Notes under the pieces: generated by a model
Told to the model about the DNA's origin: nothing
What the model saw: the letters and a program-made list of their open reading frames with translations, nothing else
Databases searched by the model: none
In this document: piece after piece, positions 1-6,925 of the stretch
How the letters are laid out: every line of letters starts with the position of its first letter
Position numbering within the stretch: the stretch's first letter is position 1
DNA from: Sulfurimonas sp.
GTDB taxonomy: Bacteria > Campylobacterota > Campylobacteria > Campylobacterales > Sulfurimonadaceae
DNA length: 6,925 nucleotides
Assembly: GCA_030673275.1 (NCBI GenBank)
Contig: DAOVJL010000063.1
Coordinates: forward strand, 1 to 6,925
Direction: 5' to 3'
Translations under genes and position numbers: made by a program

Positions 1-1
1 A

Positions 2-358
2 GATATTGATACTCTTAATGCCGTTGAGACAATGTCTCAGCTTAATTCATTAAGAGATAAGGGTTTTAAAATAGCAATTGATGATTTTGGTTCTCAAAGT
101 TCAAACTTCTCTAGACTTTTAGAGTTTTCACCTGATTACCTAAAAATAGATGGTTCATTTATAAAAAATATTTTAACTGATGAGAAGAGCCTGCTTATTG
201 TTGAAGTGATAATATTACTCTGTAGAAGAAGCGGTATCAAAATAATAGCTGAGTTTGTTCACTCTAAAGAGGTACAAGAAAAAATTGAAGAGTTAGGCAT
301 AGAGTACTCTCAAGGGTACTATTTTGGAGAGCCTAATTCTGAGTTAGTAGTTTTATAA
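2..358 (+). CDS. C-terminal fragment of an EAL-domain protein (5' end outside window)
   Basis: The reading frame is open from the left edge, so the first ATG at 32 is internal and the real start lies upstream. The visible 118 residues are the second half of an EAL domain, the fold that hydrolyses c-di-GMP to pGpG. Seen: the IDDFG motif (Asp27-Asp28 counting from the first complete codon), YLKIDGSF with Lys48, IIAEFVHS with Glu84, and SQGYYF with Gln104 near the end. Two positions differ from the textbook enzyme. Loop 6 reads DDFGSQSSNF instead of DDFGTGYSS, and the second Glu of the EGVE motif is His87. The first half, with the EAL signature and the Asn and Glu metal ligands, is not in view, so activity cannot be judged; it may be an enzyme, a weak enzyme or a c-di-GMP-binding or protein-interaction module. 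Any sensor or GGDEF domain upstream is unknown. The gene ends inside the 3' end of the opposing EAL gene. Confidence 0.9.
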   Translation, partial: DIDTLNAVETMSQLNSLRDKGFKIAIDDFGSQSSNFSRLLEFSPDYLKIDGSFIKNILTDEKSLLIVEVIILLCRRSGIKIIAEFVHSKEVQEKIEELGIEYSQGYYFGEPNSELVVL

Positions 359-3002
359 AACTGCTTTCATCAACTGCTTTAGAGAAGTAGTATCCTTGGT
401 ATTCCTGCGAACCACACTCTATGACAAATTCCAACTGTGACTTATCTTCTATGCCTTCTGTAATTATTTTTATATTAAATGTTTTTCCTATACTAATCAT
501 TATATTTAAAAGCTCTTTATTTTTGGAACATGATAAATCATCTAGTAGGCTTTTATCTATTTTAATAGTATCTATAGGTAATTTTTGAAGATATTTAATA
601 GATGAATATCCTGTTCCAAAATCATCAATTGTAATTTGAATTCCAAATTTTTGTAATATTTTTATTTTTCTTATCGCTATATCAAAGTCTTTTATTAAAT
701 CATCTTCCGTTATCTCTATTTCTATTTGTGATGGATTAATTTTAGCAGTAGATATAATATCTATAGCTTTCTCTTCAAAGTTTGAGAATAATAGTTCTTT
801 AGCAGATACATTAATTGATAAACTTCCTGTAAAAGTTTTATTTGAATTGATAAAATTACAAGCGGTAGTTAAAGCTAGAGTTGTAAATTTATATATAGAT
901 TTTGTTTTGTTCGCAACTTCGATAAAGTAGTCTGGAAAAACAAGACCTTTTGTAGGATGATTCCATCTTATAAGTAGCTCAGCTCCATCTATTTTTCCGG
1001 TAATTGTGTGAACTTTTGGTTGATAATACATCTCAAATTGAGAATTATCAAGTCCATCTTTAATCTCTTGGGCAATAAATGAAAACTCTAATAGTTTAGT
1101 TTCAATCTCTTTATCAAAGAAAACAAATTGGTTTTTTCCTTTACTTTTTGCTCTATACATTGCCGTATCTGCATGTGTAATTACATCTTGGACACTCTTC
1201 TCATTATTGGGAAATATTTTTATACCTATGCTTGAACTTACATTTATAATATTGTTTTCGAGTATAAATTCATCAGAGATAACTTGCAGAATTTTATCAG
1301 ATATACCGCTAACTTCTTTTGCAGCTGTATCTATATCTTTGTTAAGATTTAAAAGAACAATAGCAAACTCATCACCACTCAGTCTAGCTAAAATATCTCC
1401 ATCTCTTATGGATTTATTGAGGCGTTTTGATACTTCAATAATGAGCATATCACCGATATTATGTCCATAGTTGTCATTGACAGCTTTAAAGTTGTCTAAA
1501 TCTATAAAAAGAAAAGCATGTTTAAAGTTATGTCTCACAGCTTTACCAAACTCCTCATTTATTCTTTGCATTAATGATTTTCTATTTAAAAGATTTGTTA
1601 GAAAATCATGATCTGCCTGATGTTCCGCTGCTAGTTGAGCTTTTTTAATATCAGATAAGTCTATAAATTGAGCAATATAGTGAGTTGTTTTATCATTATC
1701 ATCTTTAATCGCTGTGATTGAGAGTCTCTCTGGAAATATTTCACCATTTTTTCGTTTATTATATATTTCACCTTGCCATTGTCCATGTGTTAAAACATCA
1801 TTCCACATATTTTCAAAAAAAAGTGGGTCATGTTCTGAAGATTTTAAAAATTTTGTATTTTTTCCTACTGCTTCTTCTGAACTATAACCGGTTATCTCAG
1901 TAAATGAGTTATTTACTTTTAATATTTTAGCATCTGTATCAGTAATAATCATCGCCTCTTGAGCTTCAAAGGCATAAGAAGCAATTCTAAGCTTATTGAT
2001 ATTTCTCTCATTTTTAATAAGAGTTCTTTTTGATATAAAGAGTAAGATAAGAAGAGATATGAGTGATACCAGCCATAGGAAGGTAGTAAGGTATAATGAT
2101 TTTAATGCATCTGCACCAAGAGTTTCTGTTTTTAAAATATAATTTGAAAATATCTTTTTGGATATTTTGTTAAACATCTCTATATATTTTGTACTTGCAT
2201 TGAAACATATTAAAGCATTTTGTGTATTTAGGTATTCTTGAGCTATGTCGTTTTTACAAAGTTGCAAATTATTTTGGATTTCTTTTGAAAAGATTGAATT
2301 ATAAATATTTAAAGATTCAGCAGAAGCACTTTTTAAAAATTCGTAAATTGTATTTTGTTGATTGATATGTAATTGTTCCATGCTATATGCAAACTTTGGC
2401 TTGATACCGCCAATGAGCTGATTGTAAATATATGCACGTTCTAAACCAGCGTATTCTTTAAGTATTTCTAATTTTATAATAGCTAATGTGTTAATATTAG
2501 ATTTATCATGAACAGAATTAAATAATTTTATTGCTAATATTAGTTTTGCATTTATATTTGCATAGTATTTAATTAGATTATTAAAATTTATACTTGAGTT
2601 CTTTACAGCTTCTCTTATATCATTTATTTTATTCAATTCTTTTATTGTATCTTGAATAACTGAATGACTTTTGTGTTTTATTTTTTTATTTGAGTGGTCT
2701 TTTAGTTTATCAATTAAATATTTATAAGAATCATCACTTTTTTTATATTGCTTTATAAGCTGCTCTTTATATTTTGATTTGTCAGTAGCAACTATATAAC
2801 CGGAGCCTAAACCTCTTTCTATTTGAATGTTATAAATTAAACTGCTTAGCCCTTTGGTTATATGTGCAGAGTCTTTAATTATATTTGATTCTTGTAATTT
2901 TCTGTACTCGTTTAAAACTGAAATAATAGAAAAATATAGGATAGTTGCTATCGGTATTATAAAAATAAATAATATTTTAAACTTTAGTGATTTACTTTGC
3001 AT
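333..3002 (-). CDS. Membrane-bound NIT-PAS-GGDEF-EAL protein (c-di-GMP cyclase/phosphodiesterase)
   Basis: This is an 889-residue inner-membrane signalling protein predicted to make and/or break c-di-GMP. TM1 spans about 8-30 and TM2 about 302-324. The region between them should be periplasmic and carries two NIT (nitrate/nitrite-sensing) type motifs, QIERGLGSGY at 60-69 and KEYAGLERA at 182-190. A PAS domain with PAC tail follows (about 340-455). The GGDEF domain (about 463-632) has DFLTNLLNR, DLDNFKAVND and the variant signature SGDEF at 542-546; an inhibitory I-site RDGD lies at 533-536, five residues before it. The EAL domain (about 640-885) keeps QPKV (661), GAELLIRW with Glu675, Asn731, EIEITE (761-766), DDFGTGYSS (793-801), Lys814, Glu849/Glu852 and Gln869, so it should be an active phosphodiesterase. 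The ATG is preceded by an in-frame TAA two codons upstream, and the next Met is residue 208, well past TM1. No good Shine-Dalgarno is visible. Architecture is certain; the ligand and net activity are inferred. Confidence 0.93.
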   Translation of the reverse strand: MQSKSLKFKILFIFIIPIATILYFSIISVLNEYRKLQESNIIKDSAHITKGLSSLIYNIQIERGLGSGYIVATDKSKYKEQLIKQYKKSDDSYKYLIDKLKDHSNKKIKHKSHSVIQDTIKELNKINDIREAVKNSSINFNNLIKYYANINAKLILAIKLFNSVHDKSNINTLAIIKLEILKEYAGLERAYIYNQLIGGIKPKFAYSMEQLHINQQNTIYEFLKSASAESLNIYNSIFSKEIQNNLQLCKNDIAQEYLNTQNALICFNASTKYIEMFNKISKKIFSNYILKTETLGADALKSLYLTTFLWLVSLISLLILLFISKRTLIKNERNINKLRIASYAFEAQEAMIITDTDAKILKVNNSFTEITGYSSEEAVGKNTKFLKSSEHDPLFFENMWNDVLTHGQWQGEIYNKRKNGEIFPERLSITAIKDDNDKTTHYIAQFIDLSDIKKAQLAAEHQADHDFLTNLLNRKSLMQRINEEFGKAVRHNFKHAFLFIDLDNFKAVNDNYGHNIGDMLIIEVSKRLNKSIRDGDILARLSGDEFAIVLLNLNKDIDTAAKEVSGISDKILQVISDEFILENNIINVSSSIGIKIFPNNEKSVQDVITHADTAMYRAKSKGKNQFVFFDKEIETKLLEFSFIAQEIKDGLDNSQFEMYYQPKVHTITGKIDGAELLIRWNHPTKGLVFPDYFIEVANKTKSIYKFTTLALTTACNFINSNKTFTGSLSINVSAKELLFSNFEEKAIDIISTAKINPSQIEIEITEDDLIKDFDIAIRKIKILQKFGIQITIDDFGTGYSSIKYLQKLPIDTIKIDKSLLDDLSCSKNKELLNIMISIGKTFNIKIITEGIEDKSQLEFVIECGSQEYQGYYFSKAVDESSFIKLLTQN

Positions 3003-3013
3003 ATGTTAATTTT

Positions 3014-3030
3014 AGTATAAAATTATTATG
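3014..3030 (-). promoter_or_regulatory. Weak candidate -10 boxes upstream of the NIT-PAS-GGDEF-EAL gene
   Basis: On the minus strand this stretch contains CATAAT (3025-3030) and TATACT (3014-3019), both resembling a sigma-70 -10 box, within a run of A and T. No convincing -35 box lies about 17 bases upstream; the nearest match is TTTCAA. This would not be unusual for Campylobacterota, where the -35 element is poorly conserved. The TATACT box would leave a leader of only about five bases, and the CATAAT box about fifteen. The gene also lacks a clear ribosome binding site. In DNA this AT-rich such boxes arise by chance, so the call is tentative. Confidence 0.25.
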
Positions 3031-3065
3031 ATAGTCTTGAAATTTAATAAAAATATAGAAAATAG

Positions 3066-3099
3066 TGTTGACATGTAGATAAATTGATACATGTCAACA
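3066..3099 (-). terminator. Perfect 12-bp inverted repeat just after sulP, probable intrinsic terminator
   Basis: The arms TGTTGACATGTA (3066-3077) and TACATGTCAACA (3088-3099) are exact reverse complements around a 10-base loop. The hairpin begins seven bases after the sulP-type gene's TAA and, in that gene's direction, is followed by a T-rich stretch (CTATTTTCTATATTTTTATT). Position and tail fit a Rho-independent terminator for the valS-sulP transcript. The stem is poor in G and C and the T run is interrupted, so termination may be partial, or the palindrome could instead bind a regulator of the next gene, whose start is 63 bases further on. Confidence 0.6.
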
Positions 3100-3105
3100 T
3101 TTTAA

Positions 3106-4644
3106 TTAGTAGTTGTATGCAACTTTGTAAGTTGGATCATCTTCTTCATAAGAGCAGTGAGGTCCAGCTTGTTTCAGTATGGCTTTACAGTCAGAACTTA
3201 AATGACGAAGAAGCAGATTTTTACCGCTATCTTCATATTTTTTAGTAATTGCATCAATCGCTTCTACTCCGGATGAATCCATTACTCTCGCATTTTTAAA
3301 GTCTATTACAACTTTTGGCGGGTCATTTGGTATATCAAAATTATCTCCAAATGTTGTAGCAGAACCAAAAAACAGAGGACCGTCAAGTTCATAAATTTTT
3401 GTTCCGTCTGCTTCGGCATGTATTCTTGCAGTTATTCTTGCATGTTTCCAAGCAAAAGCAAGAGCAGAGATGATTACACCTGCTATAACTGCGATAGCTA
3501 AATCTTCTACAACGGTTATAACAGTAACCGCAACCATTACAAAAGCGTCAGTTCTTGGCATACGGCTTAAACGAGAGAAGCTTGACCACTCAAAAGTACC
3601 GATACTTACCATAAACATAATCCCAACTAAAACTGCAACTGGGATGGCATTTAAAACGCCACTCATAGATACAACTAAGATTATGAGTCCAACAGCCGCA
3701 ACAAATGACGAGAGTCTTCCAATACCACCGGAAGTGTAGTTGATGATACTTTGACCAATCATAGCACAACCAGCCATACCGCCAAAGAATCCACAAGTGA
3801 TATTTCCAGTTCCCTGAGCGATACACTCTTTGTTTGCTGAACCACGAGTATTGCTAAGCTCATCTAAAACAGAAAGAGTAAGAAGTGACTCAATGATACC
3901 TACCATAGCAACAATAACCGCATATGGAAGAACCAAGATGATAGCATCAAGAGAAAATAGATAGTCAGGAATCCCAAAAGTTGGAAGTTGTCCAGCATAC
4001 TTACTCATATCGTCTAAGCCACTTAGAAGCAGTGTATCTGCCTGAGTAAAGTAAACGCCAAGTGTAACAACTACAATAGCAACAAGACCGGCAGGAATAG
4101 CCTTTGTAAATTTTGGCAGTAGATACATTATAGCCATAGTTAAGGCTACTAAAATATACATCATATAGCCTTGACCCTCAAAAAATTTAAATTGAGCAGT
4201 TCCAATAACGATAGCAAGACCATTAACAAAGCCGTGAATTGCAGGGGTTGGAACTAAACGGATAAATTTACCAAGTTTTAAAGCGCCGATACTTATTTGT
4301 ATAAGACCTGCAACTACAGTAGCAAGTAAAATGTAGTGGAGAACTCCCATAGCAATTGCTTCTTTAGCTAAACCTTGAGCAGATAAAAGTGCACTTGCTT
4401 CAAGACTTAGTCCTACTAGAACGATAGCAACTGCTCCAGTTGCCCCTGAAACCATACCGGGTTTACCACCGATAAGAGCAGTGATAAGTCCTAAGATAAA
4501 CGCAGTGTAAAGACCGACAATCGGACTGACTCCTGCGATAAATGAGAATGCAATAGCTTCAGGAACTAAGGCAACAGCTACAACAAGACCGGAGAGAATA
4601 TCATTTTTAATATTTGCTGATGTGTATTTTTTTAAATCAAACAA
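3106..4644 (-). CDS. SulP-family inorganic anion permease with STAS domain
   Basis: This 512-residue inner-membrane protein belongs to the SLC26/SulP family, which moves anions such as sulfate, bicarbonate or dicarboxylates by ion-coupled transport or exchange. Residues about 14-400 form a run of hydrophobic segments (roughly 11-14). Family marks include LVPEAIAFSFIAG (26-38, the TM1 signature), SGATGA (66-71) in TM3, GIIESLL (249-255) in TM8, and the conserved loop with NKECIAQGTGNI (271-282) and FFGGMAG (286-292). A cytoplasmic STAS domain (about 408-510) has VIDFKNARVMDSSG at 446-459. Length fits the short SulP branch. The start is TTG: the first in-frame Met is residue 64, which would remove TM1, and AAAGGG lies eight bases before the TTG. 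Four bases separate it from valS. The substrate cannot be read from sequence; the PEAIAF motif rather than PQAMAYA suggests caution about the common label of sulfate permease. No carbonic anhydrase or sulfur gene is next to it. Confidence 0.93.
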   Translation of the reverse strand: MFDLKKYTSANIKNDILSGLVVAVALVPEAIAFSFIAGVSPIVGLYTAFILGLITALIGGKPGMVSGATGAVAIVLVGLSLEASALLSAQGLAKEAIAMGVLHYILLATVVAGLIQISIGALKLGKFIRLVPTPAIHGFVNGLAIVIGTAQFKFFEGQGYMMYILVALTMAIMYLLPKFTKAIPAGLVAIVVVTLGVYFTQADTLLLSGLDDMSKYAGQLPTFGIPDYLFSLDAIILVLPYAVIVAMVGIIESLLTLSVLDELSNTRGSANKECIAQGTGNITCGFFGGMAGCAMIGQSIINYTSGGIGRLSSFVAAVGLIILVVSMSGVLNAIPVAVLVGIMFMVSIGTFEWSSFSRLSRMPRTDAFVMVAVTVITVVEDLAIAVIAGVIISALAFAWKHARITARIHAEADGTKIYELDGPLFFGSATTFGDNFDIPNDPPKVVIDFKNARVMDSSGVEAIDAITKKYEDSGKNLLLRHLSSDCKAILKQAGPHCSYEEDDPTYKVAYNY

Positions 4645-4648
4645 TTAG

Positions 4649-6925
4649 TTAACCCTTTAGTGAGCTTAACTGCTCTAAAACTTTTTCCTGTTTTATTTTT
4701 GCATCACTTAATGCACTACGATTTTTCTCTAAAACATCTTCAGGAGCATTTGCAACAAATCTTTCATTATTTAACATATTAGAAATTTTGTCTATTTCTT
4801 TTTGAAGCTTTTCATCTTGTTTAGTAAGTTTAGAGATGATAGAGCTTAAATCGATTGAATCAGTTGGTATGAAAGTCTCACATGTATCAGCGATATCACT
4901 AACAGAGTTTTCTATTTTATTCTCTGTAAACTCTAGTACTTCAACCTTTGCAAGTTTAGTTATAAATGGAAGCATCATCTCTTTGTCTTTATCTGATATG
5001 CCATCAATTTTTACAAATGCACGCTCTATTTTTTGATTAGCTAAATCAACAAGAACTTTCGCACGTCTAATAGATACGATTGCATCCATAATAATCTCAA
5101 ATTTTGCTTCTTCTTTACGCTGTTTAATTTTAAAAGGATATTTCTTAATCATAATAGAGTCAGAGTCCTCTAATGAAGTTCCAGATAACTCATGGTAAAG
5201 ATACTCTGTAATAAATGGCATAAATGGGTGAAGAAGTTTCATAGCCTCTTTAAAAATAGCACCAAGCTCAACAATGGAGCCTTTATCAGCCTTACTTAAC
5301 TCAATACCCCAGTCACAGAACTCATTCCATAAAAATCTATACATTACTAAGGCAGCATCATTAAATTTATACTCTTCTAGATTAGAACGAACCTCTTTTG
5401 TAGCAAGATTTAAGCGACTCATCATATAACGACCTAAATCAGTCTCAACACAAAAACCTGCCATATCAGGGAAGGTCTCTACATTCATTTGAAGATATTT
5501 ACTTGCGTTATAAAGTTTGTTTGTAAAGTTACGGTTTTGTTCCAGCTTTTCTGTACTCATTCTGATATCACGACCTTGAGCCGCAGATATTGCAAGAGTA
5601 AAGCGTAATATATCAGCACTGTATTTATTTATCATGTCTAATGGGTCAATTACATTGCCTTTAGACTTACTCATCTTTTCGCCTTTTTCATCACGAACAA
5701 GTGCATGAAGATAGATGTGGTTAAATGGAAGTTGCCCATTAAAGTTTTCACCCATCATCATCATTCTGGCTACCCAGAAGAAGAGGATGTCAAAACCGGT
5801 TATTAGAAGAGTATTTGGATAGAAATCTTTCATATCATCTGATTGAAAAAGTTTATCCATCTCTGTATCACCATTACCCCAGCCTAGAGTTGAAAAAGGC
5901 CATAGAGCAGAGCTGAACCAAGTATCAAGAACATCAGGGTCTTGAGTTAGATTTTTAGAAGCACATTTTGGACAAGCCTCAGGATGTTCTTCTTGAGATG
6001 CAAACTCATGGTCACAATCATCACAGTAAAATACCGGAATCTGATGTCCCCACCAAAGTTGACGAGAGATACACCAGTCACGAAGTTCACCCATCCAAGA
6101 GTTGTAAGAGTTTATCCAGTGTGGAGGAAAGAATTTAGCTTCACCCTCATTTGTTTTTTTGATTGATTTATCTGCCACTTCTTTGCGTACAAACCACTGT
6201 TTAGAGATATATGGCTCAACAATATTTTTACATCTGTAACAGTGTCCTACTTGGTGTTTATGGTCTTCTATTTTTACAACAAAACCCTCTTCATCAAGTC
6301 TTTTTACAATAATGTCACGAGCTTCGATACGCTCTAAGCCTTTAAACTCTTCAGCGTAATCGTTTAGAATTCCTTTTTCATCAAATACTGTGATGAATTC
6401 TAAGTCGTGACGCTTACCAACTTCGTAGTCATTTTGGTCATGTGCAGGAGTAACTTTAACAACACCGGTTCCAAAATCCATATCCACATGTGAATCTGCA
6501 ATAATTGTAACTTCGCGGTTAATTAGAGGCAATTTAATTTTTTTACCGATTAAATTTTTATATCTTTCATCATCCGGATGAACCATAACTGCTGTATCAC
6601 CGAAGTATGTCTCAGGACGAGTAGTTGCAACTTCCACTGCGCCGCTTCCATCAGCAAATGGGTATTTTATATGGTAAAATTTACCATTATGGTCTTCGTG
6701 TTCAACTTCAATGTCACTAAGTGCACCGTCATGTGTACACCAGTTAACCATGTAATTACCGCGAACTATAAGTCCTTCATTGTAAAGATGAACAAAGGCC
6801 TCTTTAACAGATTTTTGAAGTCCGGCGTCCATAGTAAAACGCTCACGCTCCCAAGCTGGAGATACACCCATCTTTCGAAGCTGGTCTGTCATAATTTCGG
6901 CTGATTCTTCTTTCCAAGCCCAAGC
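4649..6925 (-). CDS. valS: Valyl-tRNA synthetase (N-terminus outside window)
   Basis: A class I aminoacyl-tRNA synthetase that charges tRNA-Val with valine in the cytoplasm and hydrolyses mischarged threonine. The frame is open to the right edge, so the ATG at 6892 is internal; the 11 codons before it (AWAWKEESAEI) match the family. About 758 residues are visible, lacking roughly the first 115-130 including the HIGH motif. Counting from that internal Met: the CP1 editing domain carries TTRPET (90-95) and GTGVVKVTPAHD; ISRQLWWGHQIP is at 275-286; DVLDTWFSSALWPFSTLGW, typical of ValS, starts at 320; KMSKS is at 406-410. The anticodon-binding domain starts near 455, and the charged coiled-coil C-terminal arm spans about 687-747. 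Cys pairs at 218/221, 290/293 and 307/310 look like zinc knuckles. Identification is secure: the coiled-coil end separates ValS from IleS and LeuS. It is followed after four bases by the SulP gene, probably in one transcript. Confidence 0.97.
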   Translation of the reverse strand, partial: AWAWKEESAEIMTDQLRKMGVSPAWERERFTMDAGLQKSVKEAFVHLYNEGLIVRGNYMVNWCTHDGALSDIEVEHEDHNGKFYHIKYPFADGSGAVEVATTRPETYFGDTAVMVHPDDERYKNLIGKKIKLPLINREVTIIADSHVDMDFGTGVVKVTPAHDQNDYEVGKRHDLEFITVFDEKGILNDYAEEFKGLERIEARDIIVKRLDEEGFVVKIEDHKHQVGHCYRCKNIVEPYISKQWFVRKEVADKSIKKTNEGEAKFFPPHWINSYNSWMGELRDWCISRQLWWGHQIPVFYCDDCDHEFASQEEHPEACPKCASKNLTQDPDVLDTWFSSALWPFSTLGWGNGDTEMDKLFQSDDMKDFYPNTLLITGFDILFFWVARMMMMGENFNGQLPFNHIYLHALVRDEKGEKMSKSKGNVIDPLDMINKYSADILRFTLAISAAQGRDIRMSTEKLEQNRNFTNKLYNASKYLQMNVETFPDMAGFCVETDLGRYMMSRLNLATKEVRSNLEEYKFNDAALVMYRFLWNEFCDWGIELSKADKGSIVELGAIFKEAMKLLHPFMPFITEYLYHELSGTSLEDSDSIMIKKYPFKIKQRKEEAKFEIIMDAIVSIRRAKVLVDLANQKIERAFVKIDGISDKDKEMMLPFITKLAKVEVLEFTENKIENSVSDIADTCETFIPTDSIDLSSIISKLTKQDEKLQKEIDKISNMLNNERFVANAPEDVLEKNRSALSDAKIKQEKVLEQLSSLKG
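4653..4658 (-). promoter_or_regulatory. Ribosome binding site for the TTG-started SulP gene, inside the end of valS
   Basis: On the minus strand AAAGGG sits eight bases before the TTG at 4644-4642 and overlaps the last sense codons of valS (Leu-Lys-Gly-stop). It is the only purine-rich motif in range and supports TTG as the start. Its position suggests that ribosomes finishing valS re-initiate on the next gene. Confidence 0.6.

Noticed and set aside
346..365. Near-perfect palindrome around AGTTTTATAAAACT at the convergent gene ends, a possible two-way terminator
   Set aside because: It lies wholly or largely in coding sequence, has almost no loop or GC content, and no T run follows on either strand.
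359..380. Direct repeat AACTGCTTT (359-367 and 372-380)
   Set aside because: A single nine-base repeat inside coding sequence of low complexity; no third copy or array.
1207..1470. 87-codon plus-strand open frame
   Set aside because: It is antisense to the GGDEF domain of the 889-residue protein, whose motifs are unmistakable.
3092..3097. TTGACA on the minus strand inside the palindrome, a perfect -35 match
   Set aside because: No -10-like hexamer lies 16-18 bases downstream, and the sequence is explained by the hairpin arm.
3590..3826. 78-codon minus-strand open frame rich in Trp and Tyr
   Set aside because: It is a shifted frame within the well-supported SulP gene and has no protein-family character.
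6578..6904. 108-codon plus-strand open frame
   Set aside because: It lies antisense to the conserved editing region of valS, and its translation shows no recognisable domain.

Overview
The window looks like chromosomal DNA of a low-GC member of the Campylobacterota, probably close to Sulfurimonas or a relative. This is inferred from the AT-rich coding style, the character of the encoded proteins (a c-di-GMP sensor protein with a NIT-type periplasmic domain, a short SulP permease and a bacterial ValS) and very short intergenic gaps. No marker here proves the genus.

Layout from left to right. Positions 2-358 (+) hold the last 118 codons of a gene ending in an EAL domain; its start lies outside the window. 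It converges on, and overlaps by 26 bp, a large minus-strand gene (333-3002). That gene encodes an 889-residue membrane protein with the order TM, NIT-like sensor, TM, PAS, GGDEF, EAL. Positions 3003-3105 are a short AT-rich spacer with weak promoter-like boxes and a perfect 12-bp inverted repeat, probably the terminator of the next gene. Positions 3106-4644 (-) encode a SulP-family anion permease with a C-terminal STAS domain, starting at TTG. Four bases upstream of it ends valS (4649 to beyond the right edge, -), whose N-terminal part with the HIGH motif lies outside the window.

Two functional groups are visible. valS and sulP form a tight minus-strand pair, with the sulP ribosome binding site inside the last codons of valS, so they are probably co-transcribed and translationally coupled. 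This looks like a housekeeping gene with a transporter attached rather than a pathway. The left half is a c-di-GMP signalling neighbourhood with two EAL genes tail to tail: a complete sensor protein that appears able both to make and to break c-di-GMP, and the end of a second EAL protein with altered catalytic loops.

I see no RNA gene, CRISPR array, insertion sequence or phage feature, and no stretch over 300 bp without a gene. I found no clear new system. The most interesting item is the possible link between nitrate/nitrite sensing and c-di-GMP turnover in the 889-residue protein.
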